A stretch of DNA of 64,000 bases from Mesodorylaimus sp. YZB2_4 (GCA_030248295.1 JASANH010001053.1:248001-312000); one strand, 5' to 3'. Shown: positions 11,901 to 25,216, numbered from the stretch's first letter. Translations and numbers: made by a program. The notes: generated by a model not told the origin, from the letters alone.

Positions 11901-14900
11901 GACGGGACGCGGTTGGGGGTTCGGCTTGTGAATGGAAATGGGTGAATGAAAAATTATGGCAAACTAAAAAAATGCATTTTTCAATAAAAGAGTATTCATC
12001 ATTTTAGACTTGCGCGTGCGTGCCAGAAATGGAATTTTTCGAAAGAGGATGATCAACAAGGTTTTAGAAGAAAAAACCATTTCGACTCGTGCGAGGGCAC
12101 ACCCCATGCTGCATATGGAATGCACATTTTGATGATGTGACAATGCACAGGGGCATCAAGGGTCATCAATGCACCAGTGCAGGAGGCAGGAGCGGTCGAG
12201 TAGCAACTGCAGACAGGATTGTGGCCTGGCATGAATGGCGGCCCCAACACCAAAAAAGGCACCGCACAGAACATCATAAAATTTGTGTAATTATCAAACG
12301 AATTTATAGCTAAGGTCATTTGAGGACTCCCGAGCATAAAGGTGTTATGCAACAAAAACCTAGTTTCGAGGGCGCGGGAGTTCTCAATTAGAGGAAGGGT
12401 GCAAAAACAGGGCGTCCGTGCGCAATGACTGGACAATGCTGACAGGACAGAATGTGAAGTGTAAGAAATATTAAGAGTAAATTACACAGATATAAGGTTT
12501 AGAGATTGGGGACTTTCGAAAATGAGGGATTGCAAACAAATTCGAACATTTTAGGTTCAGCTCGAAAAGAACAAGAACAGGAGCGAAATCGGTTGGAAAG
12601 TCAGCAAGCAGAGGAAAAAGCTACAGTATTTCAACGCAAGTTTCAGCGCCAGAAAAACTCAGACTCCGAGATAGCAAAGCAATACGCTCATTCAGATCTT
12701 CAATCATAAACCATTTTCATAAAAATCCACTGAATCGAGTCCTAATCTTCTAAAAAATGGCAGAATCAACTCTACTCTGCCTGCCCGGCCGGCTTGGCGT
12801 GCCTTGCTCACATTGCCAACATATAAATCAAGTTTGCCGACAAAGCGCGTGGGTGCCAGTTCGAATGGAGAAAGCATTCCAAACAAGGAATCTTAATGGT
12901 TTGGGTTTAAAAATCCCCTCTCGATATGAGACCACCCAGGACGATGCACGCTAGACATGCTGACACGGGCCGGGTCGGGGCAATATGATCACAAACGAAT
13001 AGGTATTGTGGAAAAACTCGCTGGGAATGCGAGCAAGGCGGATAGTAAATTGAATGAGCGTATATTTCTTCCTAAATGGGGGAATAGGCGCCAGCCGTTG
13101 GGATGGGACGTAGATTTATTATGACGCAAAAACGACTTACGCCCGCTCGATTGGTCATTGCAAGGCACGGCCTTTTATGACCTTGTACGGGCACGGGGCG
13201 CGGGTGTCTTCATTTGAGGGCCGAAACCAAGAAGACGAGGAGTTTTTCGCGGGTTCTGGTACAAGAAAGAAATCAATTCCACTTCTCCCTGGCGGCCTTG
13301 GAGGATGAGCAGGCGGGCGGTCACCTCTTCTTCCTATTTAAAGGCATTGAATACAAAGACTAGATCGTGGCTTCCACGACCAACGCAGAGGACCACCAAC
13401 TGACTGCGGGCACACTCGGCTCGTCTCCATCAAGGCTGGCCATTCCGGCGAGCAAGCTCGTAAATCAACGTCGACGCTTGGTTTTCGCGCGAGCTCCTCC
13501 CGAGAAACCGATCGCTCAAACCAACCACTGGACACAGTCCAGTCAAAACGAATCCCCCACTCGGACTGATGAAAAGTACAAATGAGAAAAGGGGTGGTTT
13601 TTTCATAAATGAGTAAGCCGAATCCCCGGGCGTAGTTTCAGCTAAATTGCAATACTCCCCTCCCAAACGCAAGTTCCATGCACGACATGACGGGAGCGAG
13701 TGGCAGATGGATGGACGAGGTTGACGACCCTAGCTCGCCCTTGGTCACCATATGGATGGAGGGCAAGGTTAGGTGCTGTCCGAACTGAATAGGCCAATCT
13801 TGTCTTGTGTCGGGTGGAAATATGAAATATGTTATGACAAGGTGGCCAAAAGGAGCCTGCACTTTCTCAACCGTAAAATGCTATAATGCTCGAGTGTGTA
13901 TTCAAGACTGCAAAGAAAATGGGCGCCTTTTGAATTTGCAACGGATGTTGTGCTGAGGGCGAGGAAATAGGAAACTTGCCTAAATTGGCTCAGGATGAGT
14001 CCAATCGAGAAACAAGGCTAGAATAAGATTGTAGGCGACTAAGGAGGGGGTGGACCGACGTCACAGGAAATGATATCAACAATGTCCGTATATGGTAATC
14101 TCAAAATTCCCAGATATGGTCAATTCGGAACGTCATCTTAGCGCAAAGATAAACTATGATTGGTGGGTATGGTCGTAGAGAGGGCAATGATGAGCATGCA
14201 CCTATGCTCATACACGAGAGCCAACCTAGGCCAATCTAAAAATCACCCCGAGGGACCCGAGCGAAAGCGATAGGACGTAATTGACCAGCTGTCAATTTGA
14301 AGCCAGCGCCAAGCTAAGGAAAAACATTTTCCATCCTGAACCCTCTCGCAAAAAATGGCCACGCACAAGCCATCGAGACATGCATTTCCGTTCGTAAATA
14401 TGTTTTCTCGATTGGCAACCAGTCCGATTGGAAATAGAGACGAAAAAATGATGCTCGCCTTTCCACGACTTCATGCCTCGATGAGCTAAATTGAAGGGGG
14501 AAAGCGAGCATGTGTGTCCGAGAGGGGGCACTGTCCAGAGGGCCACGGACAATACAAGAATGTTGTAATATCAAAAAATAGACACGGTCAAAATCTAGTG
14601 GCCACCTGTACTCGGGCGAGGTGATTAAGGACTGGGCGATTGTGCTTGTGGATCGAGTCGAGGGTAATGAATCCTGTAGTCTATCTAAAAGGCACTTACC
14701 ACCTTACGGGTCAATGAGCGGGCGGCGAGTATGACATAAGTTCATCATCATTAAGCCAACCTTAATTAGAAAAAATGGCGAGAGGTAAGTCCAAATTGGG
14801 CACCCAATCCATTCGCGTGCCCACCTCGTGGTCGAGTGGGCAGGGGACAGTAGCCGCGCGGCGGGTGTGCCATCATAAATTTGGAAGATTTACGACACGG

Positions 14901-16202
14901 GGCTCGTTTTACGAGCTCGTTGCCCGCAGCATGGTCGCTGAGAAAGTTACTTTGGTTTGCAATGAATGAATGGAACCCAGCCTCCTCCCGTCTGTGCTGA
15001 CCATTTCCGCTCAGCACGAATTTCCAATTCCCACGACTGGCAAAGAGATGGAGAAAAATGAGTCAGCCAGTGCCACCTAGCCAGGGGAAATGTAAAATGA
15101 AGACGAACATAACTTGGCTCGTTTCCTGGCCATTTCAAAATAAGCTCCCCCGCCCGCCAATGTGCACCGAATAAGGCGAAAAGCTGCGTGGCTAAGTTAA
15201 TTTTAGTGACTGACTCGAATCGAATGTGCAATCTTGATTACAAAAACCCCTACTACGTGCCATTAGAGCACGGGCGAATGAGACGAGCTCGTCTGTGTAA
15301 ACGTCTCGAAAACGAGCCCAGGACGACGAGATGTTGGCAAACAAGAGATAGCCTTATAATATTAGCCACTACTCGCCGCTAAGCCTGTACCGATTCCGAG
15401 CCTAAGCACAAACGCAATCATTGGGGCCAACCGAAAAAGTGAAGAGGTGAGAGAGTGAGAAGAGTTGCGAGCAGGGGCGTGCTGGATCGTTGATGGCCAG
15501 ACGAGCAGAGTGGACGCCGTACTGGACAGCAAATAAACAGGCCCTAGCGTTGTCCCATATCCGATTACTGCGCACAACAAGCCTGCACGTGTGCAAATGG
15601 AACGAAAATGGGGCTGATCATGATCTGCCAATCGGTCGCGTGATGTTTACGGGTGAGCTGGTGACGAAGGGGGCACTGGGTGAGAACAGGAAAACAGAGG
15701 TGAGGGGAGGAAGTGGTGAAAAGGGGCAAAATGGAAGCTAAAAATGGACACCTTGACATGTCGCTCAGGAATTGTTCCCTTTGCAAATTTAGAAGTTTTT
15801 GAAATACTGAAACTCGAAGAAAGTAAAATTAAGAAGCTTTCTGCTCGCTGGTTTATTCGAGGTAGCCTGCTGCAAGACCTCATCCTAACCTAGCTCCAAA
15901 AATTCTAACTGGGCTCCTTACCTATGATTGGTCTCCTCAGTCACTCTGGTCATGATTGACCAGAGTCCGAAATGGGCCGGAAGCAGGGTGTACAGTAGGA
16001 GCCGACTTACCTCCAAGTACGGTGCTGGACGAATGAGGTGCATTTGGCGCGTCCATCGACGGTGCATCGCCGGCAAGCGGTTGCGGGGGCGCCACCGTGG
16101 TTGACCACCGGCTCGGCGGCAGGTGCACGTCGTGCCTTAGTCGATAACATGCTCCTTTTTTGGTAATGGACCAAAGTGAAGGCGTGCGCGTTGTTGTATT
16201 GG
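5992..16202 (-). CDS. prickle: Prickle homologue (PET and three LIM domains, CaaX end)
   Basis: Prickle is a cytoplasmic and membrane-bound core protein of Fz/planar-polarity signalling. Four exons on the minus strand join in frame: A 16202-16011 (ATG at 16150), B 9337-8782, C 8576-8121, D 7509-5992, giving about 889 residues from that ATG. Junction A/B restores an N-terminal Cys motif, TWR|NICRQC-x-C-x4-H, shared with Testin and Prickle proteins. The PET domain (about 210-300) has the [16 protein letters not shown] and PGEK-like blocks ([11 protein letters not shown]) and QLPPHD. LIM1 starts at C314, LIM2 at C379 and LIM3 follows in exon D (CSSC...CFACATC). Exon D then codes about 370 low-complexity residues with acidic and His-rich runs and ends CIVS, a prenylation box like the vertebrate CIIS. 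Exon A could instead be entered by splicing (acceptor TTTGCAG at 16203-16209), so more N-terminal exons may exist. Confidence 0.88.
7510..8120 (-). other. Prickle intron between exons C and D
   Basis: 611 nt from donor GTGAGTAG to acceptor CATTTTAG. It splits LIM2 after CDE. I see no repeat or other gene in it. Confidence 0.7.
9338..16010 (-). other. Large prickle intron, repeat-poor
   Basis: 6673 nt between exon A (donor GTAAGTCGG at 16010) and exon B (acceptor CTCAATTTCAG). Unlike the rest of the window it contains no SINE, LINE or inverted-repeat element that I recognise. It has only a poly-G run near 10900. No reading frame has convincing protein-like composition. It carries many CATAAA/TTTATG hexamers (see findings). 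It is a good place for cis-regulatory elements or alternative first exons. Confidence 0.5.
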
Positions 16203-19200
16203 CTGCAAACAATGGGGGTCTTGTACTCGTGCTGGTTTCTTTTTTCGAGCACTGAAACGCTCAAACAAGACACAACCCAATTATCCGCTGAGCCGTCCAC
16301 ACAATATGTCCATTTTCGGGGGGCCAAAGCACGCACCTACGAGCCAGAAGCGCGAAAAGCATTTTGCAACTGCTCCTCCCACCGCGAAACCCGAGTCGAC
16401 GAGGTCGCGGTCGGCGGTAGGTACACGTAAGATTTCTCGCCTCCTCCCCCCCCCCCCCCAATCCAAAGCCTGAATCCAAACATGGAGAGCAGATTGTGAA
16501 CGAGGCTGATTAAGGTGCTAAAATTACGAGCACCAGGCCGAGGTGCTCGAAAAAGGCTAATACTAAATTGAGCACCGCATCCGTAGGTCGTCCCTGGAGT
16601 AGGGTCGACCAAGGCTAACCGTATGGCAGGATGACCAAATTTGACGTAAGGTTGACACCCGCATGGCAATAACAAGACCCGGAGAGAAAGTTAATCAAGC
16701 TGTGCCCAATTCAATGCCGTCGGGCCAGATTGGATTGGGAATAGAGGGCCAAAATGACAGGTAAGCACGGACGAATAGAACTGGCCTTAGATCAATCACG
16801 AAAAAAGAAGGGCGCGGGCATCATAATTTATGGAGATGCCCAACAGAAATATTTGCCTGCCCGACACGATGACCATCGGTCATTCACTGCCCACAAACAC
16901 AATAGTGCACTCACAACGTGCGAAAAAGTGATGCCAGTAAAAAAACCAATTTTGTACCTGGGAAAAGGGTAACGGACTGGAAAATGGGTGATTTAGTGGA
17001 AAATAAGTTTACGTTGTCCGTGGTTAAAATACACCCATGGCTGAGAGAAAATTCTGGGAAGGATTTCCTTGCAGAATAGACAGTGGCTGGCTGGAATAAG
17101 AAAATACAAGTCTGCCAAAAATTGGCTCTAAAATCAGTCTTTTATGGATTGGATTGGCATTTTGGGAGAAGAAGGAAGATTGAGTGAAAAATCCGTGGGA
17201 AAATTCTCCATTTGGCTGCAACCAATCGTGACCAGATGTTGCAAGGTTGGTCAGGCATCCAGCCATCTGCACTATCCAAGCATCCGACCGGGTTCAGATT
17301 GGAATGCCATAAAAAAAAATTTGGGGTGGAGAAGGGAAATGGCAGTTTGGTTTTCACAAATCTCGAATTTAGGTGTTACACCTCTAAAACCCGAAAATTT
17401 CAAAGCAGGTTTATAGAAATTGTATTTTTTGGAAGTGTAACTTTTTGAAGATACGAATTTAGGTGCTTAATAAAAATCAGAGTCCTTGAAAAGTGTAAGC
17501 GAAGGTTATTTTTTGACAGTGGCACCAAAAAAAAACTCTAGTCGGACTGTTCCAACATCTTAGATCTTTTTCCAAATTTCTCGTACTCGATCCAGTTCGC
17601 ACACAAAAGAGCAGGAAAACCTCGCCTATCCACCTCTTAACCACGAATGATTCAATTCTATGCAAAAACCTTGAAAATCGGTCAAATTCATCACGATGGC
17701 CATAAAGAGACAAAAACCTCTTCATATAGCCGACTGACCCAGCCTTGCCTCATCCCACCCGGACCACCCGCATGTTACCTTTTATGAAATTTTCAAAAAC
17801 CTAATCTTTCACGGTGCCTCGTGCAACATGGTGGAGGGTGGCGAAAACGACAGACGGTTCGTCATAAAGAATAGAAGGGGTTGTTGTCTCTGAGGGATGG
17901 CAGACAATGAAGTCGGACAGGTGTCCTCAAACCAAGGCATGCAATACAAATTTTAATCCACGTCGAGTCGAGGTGTACAAAATACCAAAACCCGCTTAGC
18001 ATATTGGCAGAAAGGGAAAATGGAAAACAAGGATTAGGATAGAGCATTGTTACACCTGCATATGAAATATGTATTAGTTAGGAGGGGGCAGGCACGAAAC
18101 CAGGCACTGACTGATGATGAGCTAACAGAAGCGAGAAAAACGCCAGTCTGGAATTTGGATTTGGACAAGAGAACTATCCAATGACTAGGCGGACAGGGGG
18201 ACTGGGTGGAAATTGAATGTGCGCACTGCTCGAAAGCATCAATGAAGGCCGAGGCTGTCAAAGTTTTGATGATGATCAAAACAAGATGGGTGCAATGAGG
18301 GAAATGAGAAAGCTAATATAAGCGCCCACGGCCTATCGTAAGGTCGAGGCGGCATCCTTATGGTCGTAGTGGGAGGAGGTGAGGTTGAGAAACTTGTACA
18401 AAGTACGAATGACTGCGAGTTCACTCAGCGCGGCTGGCTGGCCACTGGCTCCGCGCACACGTCCAAGGTCGAACGAATGTGTCGGCCTGGGCCATGGCTG
18501 GCTGGGTGGACGACGGAATCGAGAGCGAATGTATAGCGATCTTATCAAAAGCATACTCCAGTCTCGAGGGAGACGCCTAGTCTGCATGCCATTTGGCCCA
18601 CGCGTGAGTGTACGGTAGAGAGGCCGCGGTGGGGACCGTCTTATCGGCTGTGAATGACCACCGATCACCACAATCGCTTATGGCCAGTCCCCGCATGACC
18701 AAAACGGCAATTTCCTAGGACTCTATAATCACAATTCCTGTTTTGATGCTTCGTGATTGGGACACCGCAAATGGTTGGCCTTTGAGGACTACAGACTAGG
18801 TTGCAGGTCTTTGGCGTCTGGACTTTCCTGGAGCCACCTGTGGATGACGCACCATAGACTGCACTGATCTAATCAAAGACAGCACCAGCACCCGCCTACC
18901 TGGATCTGGCTGCCTGGTTAGTCCTCTGGCCAACCACACGAGACAGTCAGCTGACGACGTTCCCCGATGACTGGTGTTTGTCTGTTGACATCTCTCGACA
19001 GCCGTCATCAATTAAGCTATAAAAGCAAACCTAAGCGTTCATGGGCACTCGTCAGCTAAAAGGCCATTTCATCTGTGGATCGTATTTTGGCCAGCAGCAC
19101 ACAGTAGGCGTAGACCGAGGGGGGTCCTTTCGTCGAGTCGGCTGGCTTTGTTGTAGCCTTATATGGAAAAAAGGCCTGATCCATTTCGACTGTGTGTATG

Positions 19201-20854
19201 CTCATTAGTCAGCTATGTAAAGAAGGCGGTCGCGCGTGAAGACTGGCTCGGGTCGCGGCATCATTTTTCGACGTGCCCGCTCGGATGACCGGCCATAAAT
19301 GGTTGAGTGAGGCATTTTTAAATGGACCCGCCGCGTGTTTACGCATATTTGGTCAAGACGAGTCTGATTAGATGCGACTGGTGGCCGCTTTTTTGGGGCG
19401 AAATTGGGGGGACGAGATTGCCTTTTTTGGGCTTTGATTAACTCGACAGGCAGTGAAGCTCGAGCAGGCATGAAAAAGTAGCTTTCAAGTGTCAACTGGC
19501 GAATGCTGACAGAAGACTTGAAGAGGTCAGTGAACAGAGTAGTTTGCACCACGGGAAAAAAAGCTTCGCAGCTTTGGCCACTCTTATTTTAGGGCTCAGA
19601 GCATTGCTGCCCAAGAAGCCCCGTATCAGCATGCTACAGTATGTGTGTACATGAAAATATTGCTAAAGCTTGCATAGTTTGCTCTCACTTTTCCATTGCA
19701 TAGATTTTATAAACTTTGAATCCACGCAAGTGCTTCAATTTGTGTCATGGGGGGGGGTGCGATTATGATTTCGGTGCGTGGTGTACAAAATCACTGCGAC
19801 TCACGCCTCAAATATTGTCGAAAATACACAAGGTGTATTGTGTGCGATAGCATAACTACCCATCTACCTGGCATGACCCACTCCGTCTTACAATACACCC
19901 GAACCAAAAACATAGAGAAGAGTCACGTTTAGAAACAGCGGCCGGTATTTGCGTAAGCGACAATGGAAACTGGCAAGAAGTCGATCAGAGAGTTATCTAC
20001 CCTGCTCAGCTTCATCAATTCCGTGACATCAGCTGGACGAATCACATCTGATAAAGAGTCAGGCTCTAAGGTAGGTATGGAAGACGACTCACAGTCTTGC
20101 GTGTTTTTTATTGGAGCAGAGAAAGTAGAACTGCATAGAGTACAGTAGGACTGCACCGGTCATACGCTTTTTTGAATGATTAAAAGAAACTAACAATAAG
20201 TCTGAGAAACAATGGGCAATTTCTAGGTGTTCATAGCATTTGTGGGTTAAAGCTCATTTTGCCTCTGTACCTCTCAGGTAACTTTCAGAAACATAATTGT
20301 TACAACTGTGCGACCTCCGGTTGTTGATCAAGGCACATGCTGTCTCCCCCTCATCCTCCTCTTCTCCCGTGAACTGCGTATTCTGGACATACTGGCAGCA
20401 TGGATTTTGATAAAAATTGGCAAGATTGTAGATTCGGCCGATTCTGAAAAAGTCCGCGGAAAAAAATATCGTTAAATCGCCTACTAGCATTGTGCGTCTG
20501 GTTGGCTGGTCTAACAATAAGCAGGCACTGCCGCAATACGACTGTCATTCAGGATCCGTTGGGGAATACTTGGCGGCAGCGTCCTCTCTTTCCAGCTATT
20601 TCCAATTGTCCCTGGCTTCATTTTTGCTCCTCTGGCCGCAAACGACTAGAAATTTTATATCTGCGTAGGAAGTGTAGAAGTAGCTAGCGACCTTTACATC
20701 ATCAGCTCAGGAAGCATGATTGGCTGTGGAATCACAAGATGCCCAATGGTGCAAAGTGGAGTAAAATGTAAAGTAAATGAATTGCAGCAATGCAATGTCT
20801 GCAAGCCATTGTATTTTGGGCAGACAAGCGTGGTGGTTGCGAGTTGCAATAACG
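16203..20854. other. Upstream of prickle, no gene seen
   Basis: Non-coding as far as I can tell. Homopolymer C runs occur near 16446-16459 and G runs near 19748. The sequence to about 19.5 kb has the same unique look as the prickle intron and may be its promoter region. From 19.6 to 20.8 kb there are only short frames. Confidence 0.45.
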
Positions 20855-22511
20855 ATGGCTAGGAAACGTCGGGAACGCTGTTATAGCAGCATCTTCCAGA
20901 AAACTCAACGGGAAGAGTCGCGACGTCGGAAGTACTATTTCAAATTAGCATTTGCTGCCACGGTCGCATTAATCGCCGTTTGGGTTTACCCTTCGAGAGG
21001 TCGAATCATGCGTAAATTACTTAATCGCGGCCCCGATCCGAATGCCTTCAAATCTATAATGAATTTCACTGCGTTGCATGAAATGGGTAATTCTTTTTTT
21101 CAGATAACATTTATAAATCTAAAGCTGTAATAATGTTTCAGATGAATTTGAAGAAACCTGGAAATTCCAAAGTGGAAATCTCGCTTTTCGGGCTGCGAAA
21201 GTCGGCGGGAAAAAGATGTTTGATCGATTTTCAGCAATAGAGTACCAAGATCCTGGACATGAAGATCACGTATTAGCATTCGCTCTTTATGACGGGTTTG
21301 ATTGTCCAGTAAGTATCTTTGCGTTTTTATGGTATTTAAAAATGAGAGCAACTGAAAAACGCAGGAAAACTAGCGGTTTCCATCCTTTGTTTTTGTTGTG
21401 ATGAAATTCCGGCGCACTTAACAAAATTGTTTTAGGAAGTGGCTGAGTCTGCCGAACGAGAAGTGATCCCTCGAATCGTCATCGACATCATTAAAGAGTC
21501 TCCTGATTCGATGTTTGGAGTTGCAAACGTAAATGAGAAATATCCGTCCAGCATTTTTTAAAAATTATTCCTTTTTTGTAGGTCATAGTCAAGTATTTGA
21601 TAAAGTTCGAGGTTTCACTAATGAATTTCGCCCCCCTTGGAACGTGTGGAACAACGGCTTTGATCTGCGTTTACTACCAGAATCAGTATAGCGCTGTCGT
21701 AATGGGAGACAGTAGCTTCTTACTTTTAAATGAAACTGGCTCGAGAAGGTCACCGTACTATCCGATTAAAAAAGAGGTAAGTAGCGAACAGTTTTGAAAC
21801 AGCGTACTTCATAAACATCCTACAGAAATGCAGTACTTTTGGCGCCAGTCTGATGTGTTTGTACTCACACGTTCATTGATCTTATTGGGTCGCGGATTGA
21901 GGCTAGCGAGGTGCTGTGCGACCAGTGCTTTGCGTGCCTTCAGTAAAATAAGTGCTGACGACGCCTCTGTGATCTGCGTCAGCAAGGACGCTGTAGAAAA
22001 GAAATGTATCGGCTCTACGAGCTAAAAAATAAGAAAAAAATTTAGGGAAATTGACTGCGAAAAACACTAGAAAATGGCCAAAGACGGAACAGAGAATGGA
22101 ATCTCTTGATCGCAGCCATAAACGCATTGTCTACTGAAACGCATTTTGTTTTAGCAAGCAAAAAAATTGCGCGCCGTTGGCGCTCCCGTACACTTCAAGG
22201 ATGGCTCTTGGCGTCTCGGCAATGATCTTCGAGCCAATACAAGCTTAGGTGGCTCCGGATATAAATCAAAGAATTGGATTGTCACTTCATTTAATGTCGA
22301 CGTAATCGATAAGAAATTAGAGAAGTATGATCATGTGGTCGCGGGCTCGAACGGATTTTGGGATGTCATGAAGGAACAAGAAGTCGTGGCTATCGTGAAG
22401 CAATTCGAAAACGAACCAGATTTTGGCGCTGAGCAGTTGATGAAGTCGGCGTTGAAGAAAGGACCCACTGATCACGTTTTTGTAGTAGTGGCTAAATTGA
22501 AATATTTTTGA
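20855..22511 (+). CDS. Membrane-anchored PP2C-like protein, paralogue 1
   Basis: Five exons: 20855-21086, 21142-21308, 21436-21528, 21582-21776 and 22155-22511, giving 347 residues. The ATG is supported by alignment with paralogue 2, where the flanking bases also match. A basic N-terminus precedes one hydrophobic segment (about 28-45), suggesting a type II or signal-anchor protein. The rest resembles the PP2C/PPM phosphatase fold: AFALYDGFDC for the usual DGHGG box, GTCGTTALICVYY...VVMGDS for the GTTA...GDS core, VVAGSNGFWDVM for SDGLWDV, and DHVFVVVAKL for DN-x-TVI. The metal ligand Asp of SDG is Asn (N295) and the DGHGG glycines and His are lost. Family membership is likely; full phosphatase activity is doubtful. 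The closest-exon nucleotide match is to the gene at 25634. Confidence 0.75.
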
Positions 22512-23036
22512 TTTGATATTAGCCAGAATTTGATAGCAATTTTTCTTATTGTACTAGCAAGATTTTATAGGTAATAGGGTTTTGTGTAAATTAGTGTATT
22601 GTGAATTGTATGTCAAAGCTAATTTTTTTACGAGTATGGCTATGATTTTTGAAGCTAAATTTGGTTTTTGCTGGTTTTATGAATTTATGGCTGAAAGGTC
22701 TCTAAAATAGGACTAAATCTTTTCGAGATGATTTTGTGTTTCGAAACCATCACAAAGCTGTGCACTTTACTGTATTGAAGCAGTTTTATTCTGTTCTTAT
22801 TCTGGCTTAAATTTTTCCTGGCAAGAAAGTGGGAGCTACCTGCTGGCGCAATCATCTGAAAGGTGGCCGTAGAAGCAGTTGAAAGTATAGACCATGGAAG
22901 AGAGCAATGCCAAACCCAGTACTTGCACTCAAGTGAACGTTGCCTCAGATGCTGTAAGATGGCAATAGAAACTGATACTTTGCTGGGGAAATCCACAGCC
23001 GGACACCAGTCAAAGCTTATAGGCTGGCGCATGGCG

Positions 23037-23064
23037 CATAGGGAAGCTGTCAAGCTTCCCTATG
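23037..23064. repeat. Perfect hairpin, 12-bp arms
   Basis: CATAGGGAAGCT (23037-23048) and AGCTTCCCTATG (23053-23064) pair perfectly around GTCA. A second, weaker stem follows at about 23094-23125 (GCACAGAG and CTCTGTGC). It may belong to a small inverted-repeat element whose ends I could not fix. Confidence 0.5.
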
Positions 23065-23724
23065 TCTCTTCTTGAAGGGCTTACGGGGACTAGCGCACAG
23101 AGCAGCCTTTCTCTGTGCGTCTCCGCGCAAGTTCCCCAGCAACAGGCCATCCTGAACCATAAACTGACCCCTTGAACGGTGAGAGGGCTATGACCGCGCC
23201 GAAGGTTTGACAGCTAAGACACACTACTCGTTCTGGCGTCCGTCTTCACCTGGATGGAGCACCTCTGCGGTACTGAGCGAGTCGCCCACGACCTGGCGTG
23301 TCACCAGAGATTAACCCTACGGCGAGATCACCCGCTTGCCGCCAAAAAATATGGGTGAGCTTTTGACCGCTGACTACCATAGCTTGATAGGTGCGGATGT
23401 CAGCTATGATCTTGGAACAGCGATTTTTCGGCATGCTATTATAGTCTGGTCAAGGGTCAAGCTAGCCTTGTGGATTAGGTGTCATGCCTCAGCCAGATTC
23501 ACACTTCAGCCCCCCCCCCCCGCCCCCCCTACATGGCCGCTGTGCGAACTGGCAGTATAATTGCGCGGGCGGGAGTGCTAAGTAAGCGGACAGCCGAGCA
23601 GACGGGTCAAGGCAGTGAGCGACTGCTAGAAAAGGCAGTGAGCGGTGGTGATTTCTCTGATTTCTTCTTTGATACTGCATCCTCTACGCCCGCACCGGCG
23701 TCAGCTGCCTGTATTTTGCCCAAG

Positions 23725-24330
23725 CAAGGTAACAAATGGTCGATTGGGTTTGCTAATGTAAATGGGACGATTGCTGTAAAATCGGGACGATGTAACGGCA
23801 AAAATTATGGGATTTGATGTCTTTGGCGTTGTGGAGACAAAGATCGATTGTTCTATGTCCAGCAACGAGTTTAACGTCATGTACACGAAATGTTCATGTT
23901 CATGTTTTACCACATCACCGAACGCTTATGCGCACTCGAGGGTGAAAGGACACATTTTTACACGAAATGATTTTCACACGACTCGCCCGTAACTGCGCAC
24001 CTGGCGTGAGAGGCAGACGCCCAACCCACCAGGCCACGAGGCCGGTAAATCATTTCGCTATCGAGCTTTGCGTCGCATCGAAGTGCTTACAATCGCATCG
24101 CACCCAACGCGTCGCATCGCATCGATCTACGCTACGGCCTTAAAGGCACTCGAACCCACGTCCCTGGTTATCGATTGTATAGGCGGGGTAGAGCGAAGGG
24201 TGGTGGTGGTCTCGCCGTGTTCGTGAAATCTCACTATCCTGTTACCATCCTGAAACCAGTTGACGCCTACTGCATCGTTTGTGACACCCTGGAATACCCC
24301 TCTCCACCATTCCACCGTCGCGAGTCACTT
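23725..24330 (+). mobile_element. LINE endonuclease relic, split by SINE-B
   Basis: Translated fragments match the start and middle of a CR1/Jockey-type endonuclease. FANVNGTIAVKSG is like the LNVNG-x-K opening. After a frame shift comes DVFGVVETKI, then, beyond the SINE, GGGGLAVFVKSHYPVTILKP. Frame breaks and the insertion make it dead. No reverse transcriptase follows. Ends are approximate. Confidence 0.6.
23889..24056 (-). mobile_element. SINE-B copy 2, inside the LINE relic
   Basis: Reverse complement of the 780-940 element: ATGTTCATG, then ACCGAACGCTTATGCGCAC, CTCGAGGGTGAAAGGACACA and AGGCCGGT near 24046. It separates two pieces of one endonuclease frame, so it inserted after the LINE. 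Confidence 0.65.
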
Positions 24331-25216
24331 GACGGATAGGCGCATGCAGTCTGGATGTGGTGAAACTGGCGACTTTCACCAAATACGTCAAGGATGTAAC
24401 GGCGCAACTCATCGTCAAAAGACTGAATCTGAAACCATATTTTACGCAAGCTGCAGAAATTAGACAGAAATGAGATATGGATATCCTGTGCTGCGCATTC
24501 CAAGTCCCAAAGCTAGCCCTGGGCTCATATAAATTTACATGTTTTATTTTTTCTCAATGTGTGTGTAGTGAGGCCTTACTTACAGAGGAAGGTACGGTTT
24601 CTGCAGGTGTTCGTGGAATAGGGACAAAATCGCTGAGTCGGGAACATGGAGACGAAACATTCTTTAACAGCGACCCAGCCGGTCTGCGTCGTTCCAAAAT
24701 CACAACAGTAAGCCAGGCCCTAAGCATTCTCTCAATACCCTATCACTACGGACCAGTTCATGGCTATGGACCAGTTATGCGGCAATTCAGCCTGCCCCAG
24801 CCTGCAGCACCTTACATTCAATGGCGAGTTATTCAAATATCCCCCCTAAAACAACCTCAGTGCATTTGAAATATGGTTTCAGACTCACGATCAGTACAGC
24901 TTTTTTACAGCGCACGTATTTTTCTGCGCTGGTTTTACTGTTGGAGTGGAATGTGCAGACTGTTGTGGCCAAATCCACTGATTAAAGCGAGTCGGTCGTG
25001 AATTTCGTAAACGACTTTCGTGAATTGGACGCATATAAAATTTCCGTCTGCGTTTATTCTTCAGTTTATGCAGACGGCGGCTTGCGATAGGGACTAAAAA
25101 CTATGCATCAGTATCAGAATCGCTAATGCTTTCAAAACGCCCATAATGAGAAAAAACAAAAAAAATCATGTTGATTTTGCCCAACAGTCGCACGCAACTG
25201 AACGAGTACTATAGCG

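Noticed and set aside
24477..24869. Plus frame of 130 codons between the PP2C-like genes
   Set aside because: No similarity to either neighbour and no motif; probably LINE or spacer sequence.
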